A stretch of DNA of 64,000 nt, taken from assembly GCF_001942465.1 (NCBI RefSeq), contig NZ_MKJY01000110.1, positions 1 to 64,000 of the forward strand, read 5' to 3'. Below the pieces are notes generated by a model. The model was not told where the DNA came from. It saw nothing but the letters and a program-made list of their open reading frames with translations, and did no database searches. This document shows, one piece after another, positions 26,066-34,975 of the stretch (position 1 is its first letter; the number at the start of each line of letters is the position of its first letter). Both the position numbers and the translations under genes were made by a program. The stretch comes from Actinomadura sp. CNU-125 (lineage in GTDB: Bacteria; Actinomycetota; Actinomycetes; Streptosporangiales; Streptosporangiaceae).

Positions 26066-27487
26066 ATGCCCGATCAGAAGCTCTGCCCCGGGTGCCGTTC
26101 GACGCTGTTGTCCCGCTATAACAACGAGCCCGTGTGCGGCCCCTGCCAGCGGGCGCTGCGCACAACGACCGTCAGAACGCCGGTATGGCTGTGGGACACC
26201 CCGCCGATGCGCCGTGCCCTTGCCGAACTGAACTTCAGCGGCGTCCTGGCTTTGGTGCGCTCGGCGGTCGGCCTCACCCAGCAGCAGATGGCCGACCTTG
26301 TGCCCGGCTGGACCAAGACCAAGGTGGCCAGGGCCGAATCCGGCGAACGAGGCACCCTCTACGACATCCGGGAACTACTGGCATGGGCTGACGCGCTGTG
26401 CGTGCCACGGGAGGCACTATTGCCGCTGGTCCTCGGGACTCCCGACGCCGCCCCGGAACTGGGCGCCCCCCAGGAAAGGGAGGACATGGACCGTAGAACG
26501 TTCAATGGCGGATTGCTCGCGCTGACCGCTTCAACCCTTTTGCCGGACGACTTCCTCCCACCGGTCCGCATCGGTCAGACGCACGTCGACTACCTGCAGA
26601 CCTGCGCCGAGGAACTATGGACCCGCGATTGGAGCGTGGGCGGTGCCGCCCTGCTCGGGAACGGGCTGCGCCTGTTCGGCCGCGCCAAGGCAATGCTCGA
26701 CGAGAGCGACTACGGGGAACGCACCGGACTCGGCTTGCTCCGGGCCGCCGCGGACTTGGGCAACTGCAGTAGCTTCCTGGCCTTCGATACCGGAGAGCTC
26801 GCTCTCGCTCGCCGCCTCTCCCAAGAAGCCGCGGCGCTCGCCGATAGCGGGGACGATGCGCAACTGCGCGCCCACGTCTACGCGACGATGGCGATGCAGT
26901 CGACCGCACTGGCCCGCATCAGCGGGCGGCGCGGTCCCGCCCGCGAAGCGAAGCGCGCGCTCCAGGTCGCCGCACAGTCAGCCAAGCATCATCCTTCCCC
27001 CAAGCTCCATGCCTTGATCGACATGCGCACCGCCACGGTGAACGCGTTCCTCGGCGACGGCGCGGCTGCCCGCGCATCGATCGCCGCAGCCCATCGCGAA
27101 CTCGACCGGGGCGACCATCCGGAGGACAGGCAGGCGCTCGGATTCGTCGGCCGCTCCGAGGTACTGGGCCACGAAGCCCGCGTCACCGCCATCCTCGGCG
27201 ACGAAAGCAGGGCCGCAAGCCAACTCCAACGTGTTCTCGACACCATGGACCTGGCGCCCCGCAACCAGGTGTACTACCGGGCGATGCTGGCCGAGACGCG
27301 GCTCGCCGCCGGTGAGACGGCCGAAGCGCTGGAGGCTGGACACCAGACGCTCAACGACCTGAAGAACGTGGCTTCGATGCGAGCGCTCAAGACATTGCAG
27401 CCGCTCGTCCGGCACGACAGCGAGTTCCACGATCGTTATGGGGCGATCGCCAACGACCTGTCGACGAAAGTAGCGTCGCTGGCATGA
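26066..27487 (+). CDS. XRE-family regulator with N-terminal zinc ribbon and TPR-like domain
   Basis: A 473-residue protein. The N-terminus has a four-cysteine zinc ribbon (C-P-G-C and C-G-P-C, residues about 7-30), then a helix-turn-helix (L-T-Q-Q-Q-M-A-D-L-V, T-K-V-A-R-A-E-S-G-E-R-G) and about 300 residues of helical repeats of the kind found in tetratricopeptide regulators. The ATG at 26066 is preceded by GGGAAGG. Its last base pairs overlap the GNAT start (ATGA), so the two are one transcription unit. A role in cell-cell or stress signalling is possible. Confidence 0.82.
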   Translation: MPDQKLCPGCRSTLLSRYNNEPVCGPCQRALRTTTVRTPVWLWDTPPMRRALAELNFSGVLALVRSAVGLTQQQMADLVPGWTKTKVARAESGERGTLYDIRELLAWADALCVPREALLPLVLGTPDAAPELGAPQEREDMDRRTFNGGLLALTASTLLPDDFLPPVRIGQTHVDYLQTCAEELWTRDWSVGGAALLGNGLRLFGRAKAMLDESDYGERTGLGLLRAAADLGNCSSFLAFDTGELALARRLSQEAAALADSGDDAQLRAHVYATMAMQSTALARISGRRGPAREAKRALQVAAQSAKHHPSPKLHALIDMRTATVNAFLGDGAAARASIAAAHRELDRGDHPEDRQALGFVGRSEVLGHEARVTAILGDESRAASQLQRVLDTMDLAPRNQVYYRAMLAETRLAAGETAEALEAGHQTLNDLKNVASMRALKTLQPLVRHDSEFHDRYGAIANDLSTKVASLA

Positions 27488-28149
27488 CCCACCAGGGCAA
27501 GACATCCGGGCTTGAGTTCCGCCGCCATGACGCCGACCAGGCCCGCGCGATCCGCGCCACCGTCGAAGAGGTCTACCGGGACGCCTACGCTGACGCGATC
27601 GCCTGCGGCGACCCGTTCGACTCGCCCGAACAGTTCATGACGCGCTTTGACGCCTACACGTCTTCCGGCCGGGGCTTCGAGATGGTGCTGGCCTACCGGG
27701 ACGGCGAACCTGTGGGCCAGACCTGGGGGTGGCCGCTCGGGCCGGACACGGCCTGGTGGCGCGGACTCGTCGCCGAACCCGAGCCGGGCTTCACCGAAGA
27801 GAACGGCACAAGAACCTTCGCGCTCTCGGAAATCATGGTCCGCCATCAATGGACCGGTCGGGGAACCGCCCACGCACTGCACGACGCGCTGCTGGCCGGC
27901 AGGAACGAAGAACGGGCAACGTTGCTGGTCGAGGCCGACAACCTCACCGCCTACCGGGCCTACAAGGCATGGGGCTGGAACCGCGTAGGTCAGCTACGCC
28001 CGGGCTGGCCGGACGCGCCTGTTCGACGTCCTGATCCTCCCACTGCCAGTCCAACTCAAAACTTGACGGGGATGTTCGGCGTCGTGCCTGGTCGATGGCG
28101 TACTTGTTCTTTCCTATGGATGGGCGAGGGGCCGGGGCGTAGGAGGTGA
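27484..28149 (+). CDS. GNAT family N-acetyltransferase with frame-disturbed C-terminus
   Basis: Reads as 221 residues, with an acyl-CoA-binding region (L-S-E-I-M-V-R-H-Q-W-T-G-R-G-T-A-H) and a C-terminal Y-K-A-W-G-W-N-R-V-G strand. After P-D-A-P the natural ending F-D-V-L-I-L-P-L lies in the neighbouring frame and stops at 28066, so one base appears to be missing near 28020 and the last 40 or so residues as read are foreign. A truncated copy lies at 6930. It is coupled to the XRE regulator by a start/stop overlap. The substrate is unknown. Confidence 0.75.
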   Translation: MTHQGKTSGLEFRRHDADQARAIRATVEEVYRDAYADAIACGDPFDSPEQFMTRFDAYTSSGRGFEMVLAYRDGEPVGQTWGWPLGPDTAWWRGLVAEPEPGFTEENGTRTFALSEIMVRHQWTGRGTAHALHDALLAGRNEERATLLVEADNLTAYRAYKAWGWNRVGQLRPGWPDAPVRRPDPPTASPTQNLTGMFGVVPGRWRTCSFLWMGEGPGRRR

Positions 28150-28185
28150 CGTTCCGACTCCCGCTTGAAGTCTCCCGGCGCCCTC

Positions 28186-28220
28186 TGGTCGAGGCCGGAC
28201 GTCACGTCCGGCCTCGACCA
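28186..28220. terminator. 35-bp near-perfect palindrome between convergent genes
   Basis: Arms TGGTCGAGGCCGGACGT (28186-28202) and the exact complement (28204-28220) have a single-base spacer. It lies between the plus-strand GNAT gene and the 3' end of the minus-strand gene at 28264, so a bidirectional terminator is likely; a protein-binding palindrome is the alternative. Confidence 0.55.
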
Positions 28221-28263
28221 TCGGAGCGCAGGTTGAGGCCTACACCTGGTCGACGACTAACGA

Positions 28264-28981
28264 GTTCTAGCTCCCGATCGTCGACCGACGGAGTTCGTGG
28301 GCGGCCTGTTGCGCCGAAAGCAGCTTCACGGGCCTGAGAGGCTGCGGCCGGGGGCCGTCCGCTTCGACGAGGTGGGTGGGCCCGTACGGCCACGGGCCGC
28401 CGATGAACGCGACGAGGTTGGTGGCGGGCCAGTGACTGAGGGACTGGTGGACGACATCGGCGTCCGCACCCGGCGACGAGAACCAGAGCACGGTCGGTGC
28501 GTCGGCGCAGCCGCGTCGTTGACATCGAGAGCCCGGACGACGTCGGCCTCGAACTCCAGACGCTCGATGGTGTCTTCGAGGGTGTCGGTCACCTGCAGGC
28601 GCGATGAGAACCTGTCGAGTGTCTGGTCGTCGAAGACGTCGGCGCCGAGTCTGTGCAGGTCGCGCCTTGTCGCGATCACCCAGGACACGCCGACCTTGCT
28701 GGTGAGGGCTTCGGTGAGGATGGCGCGCAGGAGGCCGTTGGCGCCGGGGCCGGTGAAGCCGGCGCCCTGTGGATGGCCGAAGGTGCGGGCCAGGAGTTCG
28801 TCGTCCCTGTGGCGCAGGGGCAGGAGCCGTGGCCGGTCGGCGGTGCGGTGCTGGAGGAGCGTTCGCAGGCGTCCCCGGTTGCACGACTGCGAACGGTTCG
28901 CGCCGAAGGCGAGGAGCGACCGGCACGCGTGCTGCATCGTCGTGCGCTTCTTGCACTGGCAGGCACGGGTGAGAACGTTCA
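28264..28981 (-). pseudogene. LysM/BTAD-protein C-terminal-like domain protein, copy 1, frameshifted
   Basis: From the ATG at 28981 (MNVLTRACQCKKRTTM) the frame reads F-T-G-P-G-A-N-G-L-L-R-A-I-L-T-E-A-L and V-T-D-T-L-E-D-T-I-E. At about 28500 it must shift by one base to continue A-P-T-V-L-W-F-S-S-P-G and G-P-W-P-Y-G-P-T-H-L, ending near 28264. A homologous copy lies at 33070. By eye the fold resembles the C-terminal part of actinobacterial LysM/BTAD-type proteins of conjugative elements. The function is unknown, and it is inactive as read unless the shift is a sequence error. Confidence 0.6.
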
Positions 28982-29047
28982 TGGGATGACCTCCCGGGTC
29001 GGGTCTCGGCTGACGAGTCACGATGAAACCGTGAACGGCCAGGTCAA

Positions 29048-29202
29048 CCCCGTGATCAAAACTCACGGTGATGACAACTGGTCAACTTCGAGGGCCTGCC
29101 CGAGGGGGCAAGAGGAGCCGGATCGGCCGTGGGAACGGGCGGCGTGCTCACTGCCGTGACGGGTGGCGAGTTCCGCTCATTGAGCGCTAACCACCACCAC
29201 GC
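29048..29202. repeat. 155-bp direct repeat, copy B
   Basis: Partner of 7198-7352. It ends about 65 bp before the start of the minus-strand gene at 28981 and probably contains its promoter. A more diverged relative precedes the paralogous gene at 33678 (about 33740-33890: shared GTGA..AAAC, GTGGCGAGT and GCTCACTGCC-like stretches). Inside it is CCGTGA-7-TCACGG, a short inverted repeat. Confidence 0.8.
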
Positions 29203-29489
29203 CGACGCGTGTGGCTCGTGAGGCGCGCAGCTGACTGGCAGTTTCTCTCGAAGCCGCCGCTGCAGTTCTGCTTCCGTGGGTCGGTGAGAGGAGAGCGCTG
29301 GAGGCTGGTCGTGGACATGCTGCATGCCCTATAGACGAGGCGGTCGGTGTCCTATGACGCGGGGATGAGGACGAACAATCCGTACGATGTTGACTGCGGC
29401 TTGCCGCGAAGACACCTGAGCTGCGTCCCGATCCCCTGGCGCGGGTGTGGTGGGCGTCGTCGGCCGTGGGGTGGAGCTGGATCTTCTGG

Positions 29490-29626
29490 TCCGGTGTCGA
29501 CGGAAGCTGCCGAGTTTCGGCCAGCGTGGCGACCTGTTCATCGGCCCCAACTTCCCGCAACTTGCCCAGTAGGAACGGGACGTCGCTCGGGTTGTCGAGG
29601 TGGGCGTGCGCGGCGGCGTGTGCCGT
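29490..29626 (-). pseudogene. Remnant of a leucine-rich helical repeat protein
   Basis: The minus strand reads A-H-L-D-N-P-S-D-V-P-F-L-L-G-K-L-R-E-V-G-A-D-E-Q-V, one unit of a repeat (H-x-x-L-D-x-P-x-x-V-x-x-L-L-x-x-L-R-x-x-G-A) common in tandem in actinomycete proteins. Neighbouring units are absent and the frame soon degenerates, so only a fragment remains. Confidence 0.5.
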
Positions 29627-30240
29627 AGCGGAAGTCGCCGAGGTGCAGGGCTACAGGTCGTGGACGAGCGTTCCTGCGCCGATGGGTCGCCGTGGGTGGT
29701 GGAGTTGTGTGGTGTCCCGGTATAGGCCCGGGAGCCAGGCGGCGTCGCCCAGCAGGGCGCGATAGCTACCTTCCTCGGCTTGTACTTCGCCGTGGTCGCC
29801 GCCTACCACCGAGCACTAGCGGGCAAGCCGTGCACGCGCTCATCAACGGCGACCTCGTCGAGCCGGGCCTGCTGGACGGGTTCGTGGAGCCCGCAGTCGA
29901 CCAGTTCGTCCGCGGGGCCGCCCGCCGGGTTGATGCGTGTCCGCCGCGCCGGGGGCGTCCGTCAGGGGGCTCGGCGGGGAAGGCGCGCGGACCCGGCGGC
30001 GCTGCCACGGGGTCTCGACGGCCCGCTTATCGTGGTGCTCGCGGGCCCAGGCGACGGCGTCCGCCGGGGCGATGCCCGCCAGAACGGCCAGGCGGGCGCT
30101 CTCAGCTCCGGAGCGAGCCGAGAGCCGCCATTGGCTTTAAGACAGGGGAGGAGCTCCAGCGCGTCGGTGCCTGGACGGAGAACACGACGGCAGCAGGCAT
30201 GGTGGGGACCACGCGGCCGACGAGCCACAGACCTGTCTGG
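29627..30240. other. Stretch without a recognisable gene
   Basis: Long overlapping frames exist, but none looks coding. A short plus-strand piece at about 29830-29940 (A-L-I-N-G-D-L-V-E-P-G-L-L-D-G-F-V) may be a remnant. It is bounded by fragments of a repeat protein and a transposase. Confidence 0.35.
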
Positions 30241-30375
30241 GTGACGGCCTCCGCCACCCTGCGCAACCTCGCCCTCGACGTCTTGGCCGTCAACGACATC
30301 ACCAAGATCACCGAAACGGTCCAGCGGATCGGCCGTGACCATAACCGCGCCATCCCGCTGCTCACGCTCACATAA
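30241..30375 (+). mobile_element. C-terminal fragment of an ISAs1-like transposase
   Basis: Reads A-T-L-R-N-L-A-L-D-V-L and then I-T-E-T-V-Q-R-I-G-R-D-H-N-R-A-I-P-L-L-T, ending at a stop. This resembles the conserved end of ISAs1-type DDE transposases (A-T-L-R-N-x-A-I... R-D-x-x-R-P-L-x-L-L). No upstream catalytic region or terminal repeats are present, so it is a remnant. Confidence 0.55.
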
Positions 30376-30454
30376 CGTCACTACCCGCCAGCACCGGCGA
30401 CTTGAAATAGGCCCGGTCTCACCCCGACGGCAAGTATTTTCAGGAGGCCGACCA

Positions 30455-30489
30455 CCGGCACCTCGCCGACCACGTCGGCGAGGTGCCGG
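30455..30489 (-). terminator. Stem-loop downstream of a secreted-protein gene
   Basis: Perfect 16-bp arms CCGGCACCTCGCCGAC (30455-30470) and its complement (30474-30489), with a 3-nt loop, lie 31 bp beyond the stop of the minus-strand gene at 30520. It is probably a terminator serving that gene and the opposite strand. Confidence 0.7.
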
Positions 30490-30519
30490 CTATAGGTTCA
30501 CGGAGAACAGATCATGTCC

Positions 30520-31041
30520 TCACTCGACCCCGGGACATTCCTTTTTTCGGTTGTTATAGTTTCTCCACTGCGCGGTATCCTTTGTGTCGGAAATGACTTC
30601 ACCGTTCTTGATCAATCTGATTCTGAACCAGAAGCAGTGGCCTTCGGCCAGGTTCCACGGCTGCCCCATGGATGCTCTGAACTCCTTACCGAACCCGGCA
30701 CCCTGGAAGCGTTCCTTGTATTCGTGCTTGTCGGGGTCCTTCGTCTCGTTCCGGACGGTCACCTCGACGGCGGCGCCGTCATCCTGCCTGTCAGATACTC
30801 TGACGATGTCGCCTTGCGGCCAGAAGTCGACCTTCCCGCCCGGGTTGTCGTCCTCGGTGTACATCCAGTAATGCGGGCCGGGATGGTCTGCTGCCGACGC
30901 GGGGACACTTCCCGGCGCTGCCACGGCCTCGCCTGGTGACGTCAGTGCAGTCCGCTCGTGGGCCTGCGCGGGTGCGACCGTCAGTGTCCACGGCATTACT
31001 GTGGCGGCCGTGCACGCCGCGATGAAGGCTACCTTGCTCAT
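30520..31041 (-). CDS. Secreted hypothetical protein
   Basis: A 173-residue protein with a Sec signal peptide (M-S-K-V-A-F-I-A-A-C-T-A-A-T-V-M, cleavage expected after A-Q-A near residue 27) and a soluble acidic/basic mature part with many aromatic residues (H-Y-W-M-Y-T-E-D-D-N-P-G-G) and two Cys (C-F-W-F, K-E-C). An AGGG lies before the ATG. The family was not recognised. The mature domain of about 145 residues could be a beta-sandwich. It lies in a region rich in remnants, but its own frame is intact. Confidence 0.7.
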   Translation of the reverse strand: MSKVAFIAACTAATVMPWTLTVAPAQAHERTALTSPGEAVAAPGSVPASAADHPGPHYWMYTEDDNPGGKVDFWPQGDIVRVSDRQDDGAAVEVTVRNETKDPDKHEYKERFQGAGFGKEFRASMGQPWNLAEGHCFWFRIRLIKNGEVISDTKDTAQWRNYNNRKKECPGVE

Positions 31042-31098
31042 CTACTGCCCTTTCTGTGCTGATCGATGGCCGTTACTTCGATTGGGAATGCTGGTCCG

Positions 31099-31468
31099 TC
31101 ACCAGCAGGTGTAGGAACCGAATGGCCCCGCGACGACGAGTGCAGCGGGCACGAACAGGATGGCGTTGACCAGCAATCGGACAGCTCTTTGCGGCGCAAG
31201 TACATGGCCGCCGCCAACGCCATCAAGATCGCCAATCCGGTTCTGGCAGCCGGTGCGGGACGGGGACGCCCCCGGGTGACCGCCGACACGATCGACCCGA
31301 CCGCGCCGAGCAGTTCCAGCACGCCGACGGATCGCGCCGTCGCAGGGAAAGTCCGCACCCACGGGTACTTGACGGCCTGCTCGACGATCGGCCAGGAGAG
31401 TTTCTCCAGCGGGGACATCGTGGAGATGTACGCCGAGATCCCCTGCGTGCCCACAAGAGCACGTTCAT
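31099..31468 (-). pseudogene. DoxX-like membrane protein, frameshifted
   Basis: Starting at the ATG at 31468 (after GGAAGG), three frames must be joined: M-N-V-L-L-W-A; then G-I-S-A-Y-I-S-T-M-S-P-L-E-K-L-S-W and V-G-V-L-E-L-L-G-A-V-G-S-I-V; then A-V-R-L-L-V-N-A-I-L-F-V-P-A-A-L. The combined sequence is a four-helix DoxX/DoxD-like small membrane protein. Two lesions, near 31445 and 31190, make it a pseudogene as read. Confidence 0.65.
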
Positions 31469-31647
31469 CGAGTGATCCTTCCTGGTCCAGCCGCACAGCC
31501 CGTTGTCTCCGTCCGGTCGCATAGTCGACGAAGCAGCCGCGCGAAATGTGACACCGGTACGGCCGTTCATACTCAGATCTGCCGCATCATGCATCCGCTG
31601 AGGAGGTCGCGGCACCCTGTCCCTGCCAAATACCTCGTCCGCGCAAG

Positions 31648-31978
31648 TCATGCGGCATGTTCGTGCTCGTTGAGGATTCCGCCCAGCCGTTGCGTTTTCG
31701 GATGTTCAGGTGGGCGATCCCGCCTGGTTCGGTGATCGGCGGAGGCAGCGGCTTCAACGGGCGTTCTTGGCGATGCCCTGATGAGGCCGGTGCTCGTTGA
31801 AAAAGGTCTCAAATTCGCGGAGGGCGTGGAGCAGGTGCCGCTGGCTCCAGACCAGGGTGCGGTCGAGGAGTTCACGGCGGCAGGTCTGCACCGACCGTTC
31901 CATCACCGCGCTCGTTCTCGGCATCCGCACTCCGGTCAGCATTACCCGGATGCCGGTATCGGCCAGAACGGTAGAGAC
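31648..31978 (-). mobile_element. IS transposase C-terminal fragment (integrase-core type)
   Basis: The minus strand reads M-P-R-T-S-A-V-M-E-R-S-V-Q-T-C-R-R-E-L-L-D-R-T, then R-H-L-L-H-A-L-R-E-F and H-R-P-H-Q-G-I-A, the end of a DDE integrase-core transposase common in actinomycetes, followed after a frameshift by L-G-G-I-L-N-E-H-E-H. The catalytic N-terminal part is missing. Its left edge abuts an integrase remnant at about 31978, so the fragment may mark an insertion or deletion point. Confidence 0.65.
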
Positions 31979-32674
31979 GGTGGTCACCGATGGCGTCGAG
32001 GAACTCGGCGGTCTGCGCCGCCGTCCACACCGCGACCGGCGGACGCTCCCCCGTCCGCTGTTAGTGCTCGACCTGCCCTGCGGTCCACACGACCGCGCGC
32101 GGACGCCGGGCGGGCGGCAACTCCACCCGCGCGCCTGGATTGTCGGAGATCAGGCGGAGCTCGGCGTTGAGGGCGGTGCGCAGCGTCGCCGGATCCGGTT
32201 CAGGATGTGGCCGCCGTCAGCGGCCTTCCTTGACGCTCGTGGTCGCGGGAGATGCGCGCGAACATCGCCTGCAGGTGCGAGACCGACAGCTCGGCCAGCG
32301 CCACCGTGCCCAGGTACGGGGCGAGGTAGAGACGGACGTGGCTCGCGTATCCGCTGATGGTGGACGCCGCGCTGGTGCGGGTGGCCACCAGTGGGTGAGC
32401 CATTCGCCCACCGTGACGAGCTCACCGCCCGATTCCGAGGGCGCCCGAAGCTGGGCGAGAGCTTCTTCGGCGGCTTTCCTGCTGGTGAAGCCACCGCGGC
32501 GGATCCGCCGCGGTGGCCATTGGGACCGACCGGCAGCTCGACCCGTAGGTACCAGCTCCCATGCCATCGGCCGGGCGCCATGTTCGGGCAGCGGTCGCCC
32601 CATGCCTTCCCCGTCCGCGGATCCACGCACCCGCACCGCCGGTAGACGCTACCGACACTCTTCGTAATCGCCAT
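31979..32674 (-). pseudogene. Second tyrosine integrase, N-terminal and core-binding part, decayed
   Basis: The start at 32674 reads S-V-Y-R-R-C-G-C-V-D-P-R-T-G and H-G-S-W-Y-L-R-V-E-L-P, the cysteine-containing N-terminus of pSAM2-like integrases. Frameshifted pieces follow: H-V-R-L-Y-L-A-P-Y-L-G (core-binding), L-I-S-D-N-P and V-A-V-W-T-A-A-Q-T-A-E-F-L. A stop interrupts at about 32065 and the catalytic domain is absent because sequence switches to an IS fragment. This is evidence of an older, separate integrative element inside the window. Confidence 0.7.
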
Positions 32675-33069
32675 GCTCCGGTTCGTACACCAAGACGAGC
32701 TGACTCGTTTCGAGCTTCTCGCAAAGCTTCCTCGACATAGCGGCGATAGCGGAACGAATAGCCAGGATGCTTCTCCCCGGTGTCTGCGACGACTACGTCA
32801 GCGCGCAGGGCTTCAGCGGTTCCTGCGGACCAGCCAGTTGACCGCTGGCATCGACGCTTCCATCGGCCCCGAGGGCTCAACGGCATCATCCTCAACGCCG
32901 CCAAGAGCTTCCTGACCACCGTCCGCCCAAGATCATGCCAACAGTGCTCGCCGGCAGACCCTCTCCCCAGCGTCCGTACCGTCCCCGCGAGGGCAGCAGG
33001 CACAGTCGGCCCTCACCATCCAACCCGACCTTGCGCCCACCGCCCCACAAGCAGTGTGCGAATGGTCCT
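32675..33069. other. Unassigned stretch
   Basis: No gene is supported. A minus-strand piece at about 32700-32830 (V-V-V-A-D-T-G-E-K-H-P-G-Y-S-F-R-Y-R-R-Y) has coding-like codon use, without start or recognisable family, and is probably another remnant. Confidence 0.35.
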
Positions 33070-33678
33070 TTAGGGCTGGAAGACGGTCGACTGCAGTCTG
33101 GCGACCGACTGCCGCGCCGACAGTAGACGGACGCGTTGCCTGGGGCGAGGCCGTGGACCGTCCTCCTCGATCACGTACGTCGGCCCGTACGGCCACGGCC
33201 CCTTGAACAGACCGGTCACGCCGCCCTCGGCAGCGCCCTCCAAGACTTGACGGACGACATCGGAGTCGCTCCCCGGAGTCGCCATCCACAGGGTCGGAGC
33301 CCTTTCCAAGACCAGGCGAAGCTCGGTTGCGATCGTCTTCTCCACGTACTCGATGGCGTCTTCCAACGTGTCGGTCACGCGCAGGCTGCGCTGGAGTCAT
33401 TCGCGAGGGACCTGGCCGGTCATCTCGCCGAACAGGTGCTCCAGATCGCTCTTCCCCATCACGACCTCGATCGAGCCGGGTGTGAGGATCATTGCCTCAA
33501 CCAGGATCGCTCTCAGTAGCGCGTCCGCGCCGGCGCCGATCAGGCCGACGACGTCCGCGTGGCCGTAGTCGTCCGCCAGCCGACGGTCTCGGGGCGGACG
33601 GCAGGGCAGCGCCTCGGCGAGGCGGTCTGCGGCCTTGCCGAGGACTTGGCGGCTGAGCAGTGCGAAGGTGTGGCTCAT
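33070..33678 (-). pseudogene. LysM/BTAD-protein C-terminal-like domain protein, copy 2, nonsense codon
   Basis: The ATG at 33678 (M-S-H-T-F-A-L-L-S-R-Q-V-L-G-K-A; GGAG 5 bp upstream) leads into L-I-G-A-G-A-D-A-L-L-R-A-I-L-V-E-A-M. A TGA occurs at 33397-33399 after V-P-R-E, and the same frame then continues V-T-D-T-L-E-D-A-I-E-Y and G-P-W-P-Y-G-P-T-Y-V to the true end at 33070. In copy 1 the matching position is a normal residue, so this is a nonsense mutation rather than recoding. The two copies have independent lesions. Confidence 0.65.
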
Positions 33679-33956
33679 GGGCACTCCATGATCGGTTTGG
33701 CTGGTTGAGGACCTAATCGAACCGGCGTCAATCGACGGACCCCGTGACCGAAACACTCCATGGTGATAAGTCGCCACCAACGGACTGACGAAGTTGCTCG
33801 TCCGAAGAAGTCGATTCCCTTGCCAGCATGGCTCTCCTGCCGCTGAGCAGGATCCTGGAGTGAAGGTGGCGAGTAGCGCTCACTGCCACCAATCGCCCAC
33901 CCCCATGCGGTGACGCGAGGAGGCGATGTCGTTACTCTCTGTGCTCGGAGGTGACA

Positions 33957-34949
33957 GTGAACTCTGAAGCGGGAGACACGGCGACGAGGCTGCTCGAAGG
34001 GCTCGTCGACGACGACATGCTCAACTCGTACAGGGAGCTCCTGGTTCGAGGCGGGTGCCTGAATAGCGAGGCTGCGGACGTGCTCGGAGGCCCGCAGATG
34101 GTGGCGACCCTCACCGAAGCGGGTATGGCCTACGTCGAGCCCACTGGTCTGGCGTTCGAACGGCGCCTCGTCGCGATCCCACCCGACCTGGCATTGCAGA
34201 GTCATCTTGCCGCGTTCGCCCGCAAGCTCGTGGCGCGGCAGGAACGACTGCTGGAGGGGCATCGTCGGATGGCCGACGCTCATCCGTTCCCCGGTGCGCT
34301 CGAAGCCAGCAGGAGCCGATTGGTTCGAGTCCTCACCGACCGGGCCGAGATCCGCGACGTCTCCCGCGCTCTGCTCGGGACGGCGAGGCAGAACTGGCTG
34401 ACGCTGGAGAACTTCGCTCTGGAGATGCCCCTTGAGGAAGTGGCCGGCATGCCACCGCTGCCCACGTTCGAGGGCGAGGTCAGTTGCCGGTCCATCTACC
34501 AGGCCTCCTGCACGGAGACCCCGCTCGGTGTCCGGATCATCGAGAACAATGCTCGAGCGGGGGAAGAGGCCAGGATCCTTCCCAAGGTCGGCATGAAGAT
34601 GAAGCTCGCCGACGAGGCCGCTGCCTTGCTGCCCCTGACAAAGACCGGCGCGTCGGGGGCGCTACTGGTGAACTCCCCGCTCATCGTGGGGGCACTGCGG
34701 CAGTACTTCGAACTGCTGTGGGAGCGAGCGGTCCCGTTCGGCGCCGCCGAGGTCGAACCGCCGCTCAGTGCTGTTCAGCAGGACATCCTCCAGATGCTGG
34801 CTCAAGACATGACCGACGAGCGGATCGCACGAGAGCTCGGGTTGAACCGCACGAGCGTGCGACGGCACATCGGCGTCATCCGCGCGAAGCTCGGTGCCGC
34901 CGATCGTTGCGCCGCGGGCGCGGCCGCCGCCCGCCGCGGCTGGATCTAA
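33957..34949 (+). CDS. LuxR-type regulator with TrmB-like N-terminal part
   Basis: A 330-residue protein. N-terminal helices (L-L-E-G-L-V-D-D-D-M-L-N-S-Y-R-E-L-L) precede a middle domain with R-S-I-Y-Q-A-S-C and a C-terminal LuxR-like helix-turn-helix (M-T-D-E-R-I-A-R-E-L-G-L-N-R-T-S-V-R-R-H-I). The GTG at 33957 was chosen because GGAGGT lies 4 bp upstream; the GTG at 33951 would be too close. It lies 26 bp before the S9 peptidase gene, so it probably controls that operon. A paralogue lies on the far side of the peptidase and transporter. Confidence 0.8.
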   Translation: MNSEAGDTATRLLEGLVDDDMLNSYRELLVRGGCLNSEAADVLGGPQMVATLTEAGMAYVEPTGLAFERRLVAIPPDLALQSHLAAFARKLVARQERLLEGHRRMADAHPFPGALEASRSRLVRVLTDRAEIRDVSRALLGTARQNWLTLENFALEMPLEEVAGMPPLPTFEGEVSCRSIYQASCTETPLGVRIIENNARAGEEARILPKVGMKMKLADEAAALLPLTKTGASGALLVNSPLIVGALRQYFELLWERAVPFGAAEVEPPLSAVQQDILQMLAQDMTDERIARELGLNRTSVRRHIGVIRAKLGAADRCAAGAAAARRGWI

Positions 34950-34975
34950 CAAAGGCTTCGACAGTGGAGAACTCC

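Noticed and set aside
33397..33399. Possible selenocysteine or programmed readthrough at the TGA in copy 2
   Set aside because: The paralogue has an ordinary residue at the matching position and no stem-loop follows, so a nonsense mutation is simpler.
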